Assembly (NCBI GenBank): GCA_016714985.1
Contig: JADKBS010000006.1
Span: 1-64,000 of the forward strand
DNA: 64,000 nucleotides
Reading direction: 5' to 3'
DNA from: Saprospiraceae bacterium
GTDB taxonomy: Bacteria; Bacteroidota; Bacteroidia; Chitinophagales; Saprospiraceae
Shown here piece by piece: positions 55,978 to 64,000 of the stretch. A program made the position numbers and the translations under genes. Each line of letters starts with the position of its first letter. The first letter of the stretch is position 1. The notes beneath the pieces were generated by a model. It worked only from the letters and a program-made list of their open reading frames with translations, did no database searches and had not been told where the DNA came from.

Positions 55978-57423
55978 ATGAGCGCAGCAGTATCAAAAAT
56001 TCGTGAGCCGCTGATTCAGGGCCGCAAGAATTACCACCAAATCACCGAAGATTTGATTGGGCCAACCGAGAAGGCACCCAATTTGATGTGGATTGTCGCC
56101 TTCACCTTGTCGGTGATAACCCTTGGCTATGGGTTATTCTCCTTGTGTTGGACTTTCTACTTTGGTATTGGTGCATGGAATGCCAACCGTACCATCGGTT
56201 GGGCCTTCGACATCACTAACTTCGTTTGGTGGATTGGTATCGGCCACGCAGGTACGCTGATTTCGGCCATCCTATTGCTCTTTCGCCAACGGTGGAGGAC
56301 GGGTGTGAACCGTGCAGCGGAGGCCATGACCATCTTTGCGGTTATGTGCGCAGGTATTTTCCCTGCCACACACACGGGTCGTCCTTGGTTTGACTTCTTC
56401 ATGTTTCCTTATCCCAACACGAGAGGGCCACTTTGGGTGAACTTCAATTCACCACTGCTCTGGGACTTGTTCGCCATCTCGACCTATTTTACGGTATCGT
56501 TGCTGTTCTGGTACACCGGGCTTGTTCCCGACCTTGCTACGGTTCGTGACCGTGCAAAAGGCGTCCGCAAAAAAATCTATGCTTTCGTGTCGATGGGCTG
56601 GACGGGCAAGGCCAAGCACTGGCAACGCCATGAATACCTATCCTTGATTTTGGCAGGTATTTCAACGCCGCTGGTATTGTCCGTACACACGATTGTAAGC
56701 TTTGACTTCGCCACATCCGTAATTCCCGGTTGGCACACCACTATTTTCCCACCATACTTCGTTGCTGGGGCTATCTTCTCAGGCTTTGCAATGGTGCAAA
56801 CCCTGATGGTCATCACTCGCAAGTGCTTTAGTTTGGAAGGTTATATCACAACCAACCACATTGAGAGCATGAATAAGGTGATTCTCGTAACTGGTACGAT
56901 GGTAGGCTCTGCCTATTTGATTGAGCTGTTCGTTGCTTGGTACTCTGGGTATATCTATGAGCAGTTTGCTTTCTACAACAGGGTACTCGGCCCATACTAC
57001 TGGTCTTATATCGGCATGATGGGTTGCAACCTCTTGGCACCGCAGGTATTTTGGTCGAAGAACATCCGTAGGAACATCTGGTGGACATTTTTTATCTCCA
57101 TCTTCGTGAACATCGGTATGTGGTTTGAGCGCTTCGTCATCATCGCTACTACGCTTGCCCGTGATTTCCTCCCTTCCAGCTGGAGCTACTATTGGCCAAG
57201 CTGGGTAGAGATCGGTATCTATCTTGGTACTTTCGGGTTGTTCTTTACGCTGTACCTCATTTTCGCAAGGGTTGCCCCAGTGGTAGCTGCAGCAGAAGTG
57301 AAGGCCATCTTGAAGCAATATGGCGACCAATACCTTGGTCCAGACGCCAAGCCTCATCACCATCACCATGATGATGAGGAAGTTGAAACCCAGCATGGCG
57401 ATGACCATAAGCATCACCACTAA
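55978..57423 (+). CDS. actC: Alternative Complex III subunit ActC (NrfD-like)
   Basis: The polytopic quinol-oxidising membrane subunit. About ten helices, for example IVAFTLSVITLGYGLFSLCW, FVWWIGIGHAGTLISAILLL and SLILAGISTPLVLSVHTIVS. The tail is His-rich (HHHHHDDEE, HHH), a likely metal-binding or disordered end. 481 residues, a normal length. 65 bp after actB. Confidence 0.9.
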   Translation: MSAAVSKIREPLIQGRKNYHQITEDLIGPTEKAPNLMWIVAFTLSVITLGYGLFSLCWTFYFGIGAWNANRTIGWAFDITNFVWWIGIGHAGTLISAILLLFRQRWRTGVNRAAEAMTIFAVMCAGIFPATHTGRPWFDFFMFPYPNTRGPLWVNFNSPLLWDLFAISTYFTVSLLFWYTGLVPDLATVRDRAKGVRKKIYAFVSMGWTGKAKHWQRHEYLSLILAGISTPLVLSVHTIVSFDFATSVIPGWHTTIFPPYFVAGAIFSGFAMVQTLMVITRKCFSLEGYITTNHIESMNKVILVTGTMVGSAYLIELFVAWYSGYIYEQFAFYNRVLGPYYWSYIGMMGCNLLAPQVFWSKNIRRNIWWTFFISIFVNIGMWFERFVIIATTLARDFLPSSWSYYWPSWVEIGIYLGTFGLFFTLYLIFARVAPVVAAAEVKAILKQYGDQYLGPDAKPHHHHHDDEEVETQHGDDHKHHH

Positions 57424-57517
57424 ACTAATTGGCGGATGTTAGGAAGTGACTCAAAAATGCCTCCTATCTAATTCGCAAACCATTGATAAACAGAATTTTA
57501 AAAAAATCAGCAATTCA

Positions 57518-58066
57518 ATGAAAGGTCAACATAAAGAAGTTCTGTTTGGGCTTTACAACGATGAGGAAGTGCTCATGAGCGCCATCAAGAAAGCCAAGAA
57601 GCAGCACCTTGATATAATGGATGTATACTCGCCATTCCCAATTCACGGAATGGACAATGTTTTGGAATTGGAGGAGTCCAGACTACACATTGTAGGCTTC
57701 CTCTTTGGCATGACAGGTATGTTCACCGCTCTCATTGGTATGTCATGGATTTTTGGGGGTAGCCTCATGTTCGATGGCGATTGGCCGACCATTTTTGGTG
57801 GAAAACCATATTGGTCGCTTCCAGCGTTTATTCCCATCGTCTTTGAGATGACGGTATTGTTCACTGCCATTGGAATGGTGGTAGTATTCTACATTATCTG
57901 TGGCCTAGGCTTTGGTGTCAACAATCCCATTCTTGACGACCGCATTACTGATGACAAGTTTTGCATCGCTTTCCAAACCAATGGTATGGGAGATGCAGAT
58001 TTGGACAAATTGAATGGCTTCTTCAAGGCTACTGGCGCTGAAGAGGTACATACAAAGGCGATTTAA
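57518..58066 (+). CDS. actD: Alternative Complex III subunit ActD (DUF3341)
   Basis: A small membrane subunit. After the N-terminal helix (VLFGLYNDEEVLMSAIKKAK) come YSPFPIHGMD and two helices (IVGFLFGMTGMFTALIGMSW; FEMTVLFTAIGMVVVFYIIC), the DUF3341 pattern. 182 residues from ATG 57518. The preceding short frame from 57446 is not supported by homology. Confidence 0.88.
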   Translation: MKGQHKEVLFGLYNDEEVLMSAIKKAKKQHLDIMDVYSPFPIHGMDNVLELEESRLHIVGFLFGMTGMFTALIGMSWIFGGSLMFDGDWPTIFGGKPYWSLPAFIPIVFEMTVLFTAIGMVVVFYIICGLGFGVNNPILDDRITDDKFCIAFQTNGMGDADLDKLNGFFKATGAEEVHTKAI

Positions 58067-58141
58067 GATGAAACTAATAAAACATGCCGACACATCTAAT
58101 TTGCCGACATGTTTAAGCATATTCAAGCTGAAATTTTGAAG

Positions 58142-59053
58142 ATGAAATTCAAGCAACATTTTCTCATAATATTTGCCTCTAGCGCCATGCTGTTCGGCAT
58201 TTTTGGATGCCAGCAATCAGGAGGCGAATCAACGGGCAGCGAGATGATTCCTGATATGGCTCACTCCGTTGCATACGAAGCCAATGTGTTGACCAACTAT
58301 AGCTTCAATTCATTTGATGAAAATAGCGTGGTATCGAGGAGGGAGCTATCCCAACCGCGCTTACCAGTGAATGGCAGTATTCCTCGTGGATACGCTGGTA
58401 TTGCCAACTACAACGGTGTTTATGGCTCAGCAGAAGGTGCCGTGGTAAGTACCATGAACCGGATGAAGCAGGGTGGGATAGCATACACCGCCAATGGGCA
58501 TGTGCCCTACGCCTATCCCGACACGGAAGAAGGTCGAACACTTGCCATGCAGCAAATCAGGTACAATCCATTTCCAATAACAGATGCTGGCCTTGCAAAG
58601 GGCAAGGAGCTTTACAATATTTATTGTGGTATTTGCCACGGTGAAAAAGCCGATGGGGGTGGATATTTGGTTCGTGATAATGGCGGCAAATATCCAGCTC
58701 AACCAGCCAACCTCGTTGACAGCCTATTTGTGTTTTCCACCAATGGAAGGTTCTATCACGGGATAGTTTATGGCAAAAATGCCATGGGCGGATATGCCGA
58801 TAAACTATCCTTTGAGGAGCGTTGGCAAGTTATTCATTATATCCGTTCTCTACAGGCTACAACCAGGAAGGCAAAATACGATTCAAAAGCCAATACTTTG
58901 GTCGCTGAATATGGTTTGCCGGAAGCGCTTGTACCGAAGCCTATTCCAGCACCTCCGCCTTCTCCACTGCCCAATGATGGTAAGACCCCTCCTACGGGCG
59001 ACGACCATTCTCACAGTGGTTCGGAAGGGCACTCGACCTCAGGTGGTCATTAA
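58142..59053 (+). CDS. actE: Alternative Complex III subunit ActE (monoheme cytochrome c lipoprotein)
   Basis: A lipoprotein signal (LIIFASSAMLFGIFGCQQSG), then a cytochrome c domain with CGICHGEKADGGG and the distal Met ligand in GKNAMGGYADKLS. The C-terminal tail is Pro- and His-rich. 303 residues from ATG 58142. In the complex it carries electrons away to the oxidase. Confidence 0.88.
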   Translation: MKFKQHFLIIFASSAMLFGIFGCQQSGGESTGSEMIPDMAHSVAYEANVLTNYSFNSFDENSVVSRRELSQPRLPVNGSIPRGYAGIANYNGVYGSAEGAVVSTMNRMKQGGIAYTANGHVPYAYPDTEEGRTLAMQQIRYNPFPITDAGLAKGKELYNIYCGICHGEKADGGGYLVRDNGGKYPAQPANLVDSLFVFSTNGRFYHGIVYGKNAMGGYADKLSFEERWQVIHYIRSLQATTRKAKYDSKANTLVAEYGLPEALVPKPIPAPPPSPLPNDGKTPPTGDDHSHSGSEGHSTSGGH

Positions 59054-59112
59054 TTTAACCTTGATACTAAAAATTCACTGGCCTCAGCCAGCAACTATTA
59101 ATTTCTGCAAGC

Positions 59113-60420
59113 ATGAAGCAGTTTACGTTTGAAACTAAGCAAAAGAATTTTTTGATGGCCATGATGGGGCTTGGGGTGTTTTGCCTCATATTGAGCTTCA
59201 TTTTTGAACCATCGCAAATTGCAGCGGGTGGTTTTCATGCCCGTTTCTGGTCAAACTTCCTTCACAATGCCGTTTTCTTTACGGGAATGGCGTTCATGAT
59301 AACCTTCGTTATTGCAGCTTTTACAACTGCCTATGCAGGTTGGTATGTGGTTTTCAAACGGATTTGGGAAGGTTTTTCCTTGTTCTTGTTGCCCGGCCTC
59401 ATCATGATGTTGTTGATTGGGGTGGCGGTTTATGTCCATTTCAATCACCTCTACCATTGGGCGGACACGGAAGCGGTTGCAACCGATGAAGTGCTGAAGG
59501 GCAAGTCTGGCTTCTTGAACAGGAACTGGTATTTGTTCGGCACCCTTATCATTGTCGGTGGTTGGCTGTTTTTCGCCAAGAAGTTTCGCGCTCTTTCCAT
59601 TGCAGAAGATGAGCATGGCGACCATGCCACCAATTTCAAATACCATCGTGAAATCCGCAAATATGCGGCTATTTTCCTCCCAATTGCAGCATTCACAGGC
59701 CCTGCCATGATTTGGCAGTGGGTCATGTCGGTGGACGCACATTGGTACAGTACGCTTTTTGCTTGGTACAGCATGGCAAGCTGGTGGTTGGCTGCTTGTG
59801 CGCTCACCATCATGTTGATTATTTACCTCAAGTCGAAAGGGTACATGGAGTTCATCACCAAAGAGCACCTGCACGACCTTGGTAAATTCATGTTTGCCTT
59901 CAGTATTTTTTGGACATACTGTTGGTTCTCCCAATACATGCTGATTTGGTACACCAACAACGGTGAGGAAACCATTTACTACCATACGAGAAAGACGGAG
60001 TACCCCGTATTGTTCTTTGGCAATTTGGTCATCAACTTTATATTGCCATTTTTGATCCTGATGAGAAACACTACGAAGCGCCGCTTTGGTACACTTTTCT
60101 TTTCAGCCGCTTTGGTTTTCTTTGGTCACTGGTTCGATTATTTCTACATGATTAAGCCAGGTGTGCTAATCAATGCTGAAGAAGCCATGGCACATGGAAC
60201 TGAAACTGGCCACGATGCAGCAGGTCATGCTGTGGAGCATACTGCCTCATTTGTTGATGGTTTTACAATCCCTGGCCTGATTGAGTTGGGCGTGTTCTTA
60301 GGCTTTTTGGCATTCTTTATCTATTTCGTGTTCAACCAACTTTCCAAAGCCGCGCTCGTTCCTAAAAACGACCCGTACTTGGAAGAAAGCTTGCACCACG
60401 AAGTTCAGCCCTACGAATAG
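59113..60420 (+). CDS. actF: Alternative Complex III subunit ActF (NrfD-like)
   Basis: A second NrfD-like membrane subunit, with about ten helices (MMGLGVFCLILSFIFEPSQI; FLPIAAFTGPAMIWQWVMSV; LVINFILPFLILMRNTTKRR). 435 residues with a conserved NrfD-like core. Followed after 67 bp by oxidase subunit II. Together with ActC it contributes the membrane quinol sites. Confidence 0.85.
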   Translation: MKQFTFETKQKNFLMAMMGLGVFCLILSFIFEPSQIAAGGFHARFWSNFLHNAVFFTGMAFMITFVIAAFTTAYAGWYVVFKRIWEGFSLFLLPGLIMMLLIGVAVYVHFNHLYHWADTEAVATDEVLKGKSGFLNRNWYLFGTLIIVGGWLFFAKKFRALSIAEDEHGDHATNFKYHREIRKYAAIFLPIAAFTGPAMIWQWVMSVDAHWYSTLFAWYSMASWWLAACALTIMLIIYLKSKGYMEFITKEHLHDLGKFMFAFSIFWTYCWFSQYMLIWYTNNGEETIYYHTRKTEYPVLFFGNLVINFILPFLILMRNTTKRRFGTLFFSAALVFFGHWFDYFYMIKPGVLINAEEAMAHGTETGHDAAGHAVEHTASFVDGFTIPGLIELGVFLGFLAFFIYFVFNQLSKAALVPKNDPYLEESLHHEVQPYE

Positions 60421-60487
60421 GCCATTTAATGGAAAAGGAGTTGTGGCACGTTAACCTTATTTCGAAAATTCATTAATTCGTTAATAA

Positions 60488-61810
60488 ATGAGTACTGGAC
60501 TAATCATTATAGCCTGTTTGGCATTGATTGTCATCGTCATTATCCAGATTGGAAAAGTGACGGAACTGGCTGCCAAAATACGGGGGGAAGAAACAGTTCA
60601 ATTTGAGTCGAACAAACGGTCAGCTAATTTCATGTTGCTGTTCTTGGTAGGGTTCTTAATCCTAACTATTTGGTCGGCTTGGCACTATAAGAACTGGATG
60701 CTTGGATATGGCCCTCACGAGTCGGCTTCCGCTCATGGCGGTGCGCTTGACAGTGCCTTTAATATTACCTTGTTCTTTACGGGAATTGTGTTCGTATTAA
60801 CCCATATTGCACTTTTCTGGTTTGCCTACAAATACAAGGGGATCAAAGGCGGGGTGGCCGATTTTATGCCACACGATACCAAGTTGGAGGTTATTTGGAC
60901 AGCTATTCCGGCTGTGGTAATGTGCTTCCTTGTGATTCGTGGTCTAGTTGCTTGGAACGAAGTAATGGCTGATATTGCCGACGGTGAGGAACATATGGAA
61001 ATTGAGGCCACTGGCCAACAGTTTCTTTGGCATCTGCGTTACCCTGGCCCTGACGGCAAACTTGGTGCTCGAAACTTCAAGCTCTTAAAGTCAGGCGAAA
61101 ATCCACTCGGCCAAGATTGGACGGATGATAAAAACTTGGACGACTTCATGCCTGCTGACTTGGTATTACCTGTTGGCAAAAAGGTACGGGTTCGTATCAC
61201 TGCCTTGGACGTGCTTCATAACTTCGACCTTCCCCACTTCAGGGTGAAGATGGACGCCGTACCGGGTATGCCCACTTACTTTGTTTTTACACCCACTAAG
61301 ACCACCGAGGAGTACCGTCAGCAGCTCAGTAAATACCCAGAGTACCAGCAGCCTAGTGACCCGAAAGACCCCAAAAGCCCACCGCTTTGGAAAACTTTCG
61401 AGTATGAGCTTGCTTGTGCAGAGCTTTGCGGCAAAGGTCACTTCTCCATGAAGAAGATCGTACGTATCGTCTCCGAAGAGGAATATGAAAAATGGGCGAA
61501 AGAGCAACAGTCCTTCTATTTGTCTAGTGTAAGGGGAAAGGATTTCGACCCAAGAAAAGATGAAGTGTTGGATATTGAAGTACGTCAGCGTAAACAAGAT
61601 TTCGATACGGCTGTTGATAAGGCGCTTTCAGCAACAAAGCCGGAAGAGAAAGTTATCCGACTGAATTACGTGTATTACAAAACAGGCTCTGCCGAGTTGG
61701 ATGACAAATCCAAATACGAATTGGATAACCTTACTGCGGTGCTGAACAAGTATCCAAAGATGACCATTGAACTTGAGGACAAAAGGTTATGGCGAGACAA
61801 AGCCCGTTGA
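60488..61810 (+). CDS. ctaC: cytochrome c oxidase subunit II fused to a disrupted OmpA-like domain
   Basis: Subunit II takes electrons from cytochrome c via CuA. Two membrane helices (IIIACLALIVIVIIQIG; MLLFLVGFLILTIWSAW and ITLFFTGIVFVLTHIALFWF) precede the CuA domain: VLHNFDLPHFRVK, and CAELCGKGHFSM with both Cys and both His ligands. After a linker, LNYVYYKTGSAELDDKSKYE and DNLTAVLNKYPKMTIEL begin an OmpA-like fold. The frame then stops at 61810, while the other frame of the next bases reads RTKGYGETKPVDTNDTDDGK and AKNRRTEFQILTQ, the end of an OmpA domain (stop 61877). About 35 residues in between (the loop with NxxLSxxRA) are missing. This is an internal deletion plus frameshift, or an assembly collapse; the CuA part is intact. 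Confidence 0.85.
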   Translation: MSTGLIIIACLALIVIVIIQIGKVTELAAKIRGEETVQFESNKRSANFMLLFLVGFLILTIWSAWHYKNWMLGYGPHESASAHGGALDSAFNITLFFTGIVFVLTHIALFWFAYKYKGIKGGVADFMPHDTKLEVIWTAIPAVVMCFLVIRGLVAWNEVMADIADGEEHMEIEATGQQFLWHLRYPGPDGKLGARNFKLLKSGENPLGQDWTDDKNLDDFMPADLVLPVGKKVRVRITALDVLHNFDLPHFRVKMDAVPGMPTYFVFTPTKTTEEYRQQLSKYPEYQQPSDPKDPKSPPLWKTFEYELACAELCGKGHFSMKKIVRIVSEEEYEKWAKEQQSFYLSSVRGKDFDPRKDEVLDIEVRQRKQDFDTAVDKALSATKPEEKVIRLNYVYYKTGSAELDDKSKYELDNLTAVLNKYPKMTIELEDKRLWRDKAR

Positions 61811-61912
61811 CACCAATGATACCGACGATGGCAAGGCCAAGAACCGCCGTACTGAATTCCAGATTTTGACTCAATAAGAACCACTAATTTTAAAGAAGAA
61901 AAAAATCAAAAT

Positions 61913-63766
61913 ATGGCTAACGTAATGACTGCCGTTCAAGACCGTGAAGACCAACTGATTGAGCAATATGGTTTTGATGACCATTTTCATGAGCATGAAC
62001 ATGGCGACAAGTTCAAGTCGAATTTCATCATGAAGTATATCTTCAGCATGGATCACAAAATCATTGCCCGTCAGTTTTTGATAACGGGGATGATTTGGGC
62101 CTTGATAGGTGCTGGGATGTCGATAATTTTCCGCCTTCAACTGGGGTTCCCAGAAGAAAGCCTCACTTGGCTCCGTCCTTTGTTGGGTAAATGGATTGAG
62201 GTTAACCCCGATACAGGCATTGGTAAACTGGCACCTGAATTCTATTATGCTTTGGTGACAATGCATGGTACTATAATCGTATTCTTTGTGCTAACTGCTG
62301 GCCTTAGTGGTACATTCAGTAATTTGCTCATACCCTTACAATTGGGCGCTCGTGACATGGCTTCCCCGTTGTTGAACATGATGTCTTACTGGTTCTTCTT
62401 TTTGGCCAGCATTGTAATGTTCTATTCTTTGTTCCTCAGCACAGGGCCATTCTCTGGTGGCTGGGTTGCTTATCCGCCATTGAGCGCATTGGAGCAAGCC
62501 TCGGATGGCTCAGGCGCTGGTATGACGCTGTGGATTTTGAGCCTTGTCTTCTTTGTGATTTCGGTGGGTTTGGGGGGTATTAACTATGTTACTACTGTCC
62601 TCAACCTTCGTACAAAGGGCATGAGTATGTGGCGGATGCCTTTGACAATATGGGCTTTCTTTGTAACGGCTATCTTGGGTCTGCTTTCATTCCCAGTGCT
62701 GGTCTCTGGTTTCTTGCTCCTCATGGCTGACAGGAGCTTGGGTACCAGTTTCTACTTGAGCGAGATTTTCATTGGTGGACAACAGCTTGACCACGTTGGT
62801 GGCAGCCCCATATTGTACCAACACTTGTTTTGGTTCCTCGGTCACCCGGAGGTGTATATCATCATCCTACCTGCAATGGGCCTTACATCGGAAGTGCTCT
62901 CAGTTCACTGCCGCAAACCAATTTTCGGTTACAAGGCGATGGTTTATTCCATCTTGGCTATTGGTTTCCTTTCTTTCATTGTTTGGGCACACCACATGTT
63001 TATGTCAGGTGTGAATCCATTCATTTCCAACTTCTTTGTCATTTTCACACTGATTATTGCGGTGCCTTCGGCGGTAAAAGTATTCAATTGGATTACCACC
63101 ATTTATAAATCGAACCTACGGTACAATACAGCCTCCATGTTTGCAATAGGCTTCGTTTCTATGTTCATTTCGGGTGGCTTGACAGGTATATTCCTTGGAA
63201 ACTCTGCTATTGACATCCAGATGCACGACACCTATTTTGTGGTAGCCCACTTCCACATTGTGATGGGTGTTGCAGCTTTCTTCGGCATGTTTGCTGGGGT
63301 TTATCACTGGTATCCAAAAATGTTTGGGCGTTTCATGAACGAGACGATGGGCAAAATTCACTTCTGGGGTACGCTGATTGGAGCCTATGCTATCTTCTGG
63401 CCAATGCATTATCTTGGAATGGCCGGTGTTCCACGTCGCTACTACCGATTCGACAACTTTGACACATTCAGCCATTTCTCGGAAATGAACCAGTTCATCA
63501 CCATTGCTGCAATTGTGACTTTCGGTTTCCAAGTTTTGATGTTCGTGAACTTCTTCTACAGCATTTGGAAGGGTAAACAAGTAACAACCAAAAACCCTTG
63601 GGGCGCTTCTACGCTTGAATGGACCACACCAATAAATGCTGGACACGGCAACTGGCCTGGCAAATTGCCAACTGTACACCGTTGGGCATACGATTATGGC
63701 AAGAATGGTGAAGAGATGATCCCACAAGTTGAGCCATTACGGGATGGCGAAACTGAAGACCATTAA
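61913..63766 (+). CDS. ctaD: cytochrome c oxidase subunit I
   Basis: The catalytic heme-copper subunit, with twelve helices in 617 residues. It has the WFLGHPEVYIIILPAMGL segment (CuB His and the cross-linked HPEVY), IVWAHHMFMSG (two CuB His), and DTYFVVAHFHIVMGVAAFFG (heme ligands). The YKAMVYSILAIGFLSF segment indicates an A-family-type K pathway. The N-terminal MANVMTAVQDREDQLIEQYG is a short cytosolic tail. Part of the act-cta respiratory cluster. Confidence 0.93.
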   Translation: MANVMTAVQDREDQLIEQYGFDDHFHEHEHGDKFKSNFIMKYIFSMDHKIIARQFLITGMIWALIGAGMSIIFRLQLGFPEESLTWLRPLLGKWIEVNPDTGIGKLAPEFYYALVTMHGTIIVFFVLTAGLSGTFSNLLIPLQLGARDMASPLLNMMSYWFFFLASIVMFYSLFLSTGPFSGGWVAYPPLSALEQASDGSGAGMTLWILSLVFFVISVGLGGINYVTTVLNLRTKGMSMWRMPLTIWAFFVTAILGLLSFPVLVSGFLLLMADRSLGTSFYLSEIFIGGQQLDHVGGSPILYQHLFWFLGHPEVYIIILPAMGLTSEVLSVHCRKPIFGYKAMVYSILAIGFLSFIVWAHHMFMSGVNPFISNFFVIFTLIIAVPSAVKVFNWITTIYKSNLRYNTASMFAIGFVSMFISGGLTGIFLGNSAIDIQMHDTYFVVAHFHIVMGVAAFFGMFAGVYHWYPKMFGRFMNETMGKIHFWGTLIGAYAIFWPMHYLGMAGVPRRYYRFDNFDTFSHFSEMNQFITIAAIVTFGFQVLMFVNFFYSIWKGKQVTTKNPWGASTLEWTTPINAGHGNWPGKLPTVHRWAYDYGKNGEEMIPQVEPLRDGETEDH

Positions 63767-63890
63767 TACAGGTGACCGTTTTGCAGTTGGGGCAGTGATT
63801 TTTATCAAAATACCTACTGTTTACGCTGGCGGTAACTTGTGACAAAGCTGGATAGAAATCTCAGTATTAACTTGATTAACAAACGATTAA

Positions 63891-64000
63891 GTGGACTATA
63901 AAACAAAGGCTGCAACAGCAACTCCCATACGACTGGTTTCTCAAAAAGTAAGGGACTATGGAGAGTTGGTCAAGTTCAAGCTGTCATTGACGGTCGTTTA
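63891..64000 (+). CDS. ctaB: protoheme IX farnesyltransferase (heme O synthase), N-terminus only
   Basis: GTG 63891 starts VDYKTKAATATPIRLVSQKV and RDYGELVKFKLSLTVVF, the opening of CtaB/CyoE (the DY-EL-K-KLSLTVVF pattern). It would make heme O for the oxidase subunit I encoded 125 bp upstream. The gene continues past the window edge. The short gap 63767-63890 shows nothing else. Confidence 0.75.
   Translation, partial: MDYKTKAATATPIRLVSQKVRDYGELVKFKLSLTVV

Overview
The window reads as chromosomal DNA of a Bacteroidota member, most likely in or near the Saprospiraceae. The sequence shows this in several ways: type IX secretion sorting domains (a CHU_C/gliding-type C-terminus and a type A-like C-terminus), several TAnnTTTG promoter boxes instead of TATAAT boxes, an Alternative Complex III operon (actABCDEF) leading into cytochrome oxidase genes, an exbB-exbD-exbD-tonB set, UnbV/FG-GAP lipoprotein and LVIVD-repeat proteins, and few visible Shine-Dalgarno sequences. 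GC content is moderate, with AT-rich patches near 0.9-1.3 kb and 31-32 kb.

Layout. 1-7.0 kb is a scrambled accessory region: a broken valS running out of the left edge, a small gene remnant, an IS3-family element (1196-2528), a frameshifted orphan hsdM, and a second, decayed IS3-like element whose right end carries four iterons about 30 bp apart. 7.0-10.9 kb (minus strand) is an ABC importer of the nitrate/taurine type whose binding protein is membrane-anchored and fused to an OmpA domain; 7- and 8-bp repeat arrays fill its intercistronic gaps. 11.4-13.6 kb is methylmalonyl-CoA mutase. 13.8-23.8 kb holds an arginyltransferase-like protein, a DASH cryptochrome, a PhoB/PhoR-like two-component pair, a zinc-ribbon protein, a solo oxidase subunit III, an ACP phosphodiesterase, a secreted LVIVD protein and a beta-barrel protein. 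24.1-26.8 kb is the Ton energising operon. 27.3-31.0 kb is a beta-oxidation pair (FadN-like multifunctional enzyme plus thiolase). 31-36 kb is a run of small genes: lipoprotein, DUF433, aspartyl protease, glycosyltransferase, MarR and YceI. 36.2-41.8 kb has a large type IX cargo protein, folC, a small secreted protein and a second arginyltransferase-like gene. 42-51 kb has a pair of exported proteins of unknown role, then a minus-strand operon (UnbV lipoprotein, TMEM220, lptB, BatD-like). 51.1-64.0 kb is a complete quinol-to-oxygen electron chain: ActA-F, oxidase subunits II and I, and the start of ctaB (heme O synthase).

Three themes cut across the genes. (1) About twenty reading-frame breaks can each be repaired by one base in a short homopolymer; they are dense in 1-9 kb and sporadic after it. 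Sequencing error is the simplest reading, and I give the repaired gene where homology supports it. (2) Many intergenic gaps hold arrays of a 7- or 8-bp word, a different word in each gap, often ending 5-15 nt before a start codon and sometimes paired with an inverted array. (3) Several gaps hold palindromes or dispersed repeat elements.

The least ordinary biology is the OmpA-fused binding-protein importer, an OmpA-like domain on cytochrome oxidase subunit II that is interrupted by an internal deletion, and the iteron-bearing insertion sequence.
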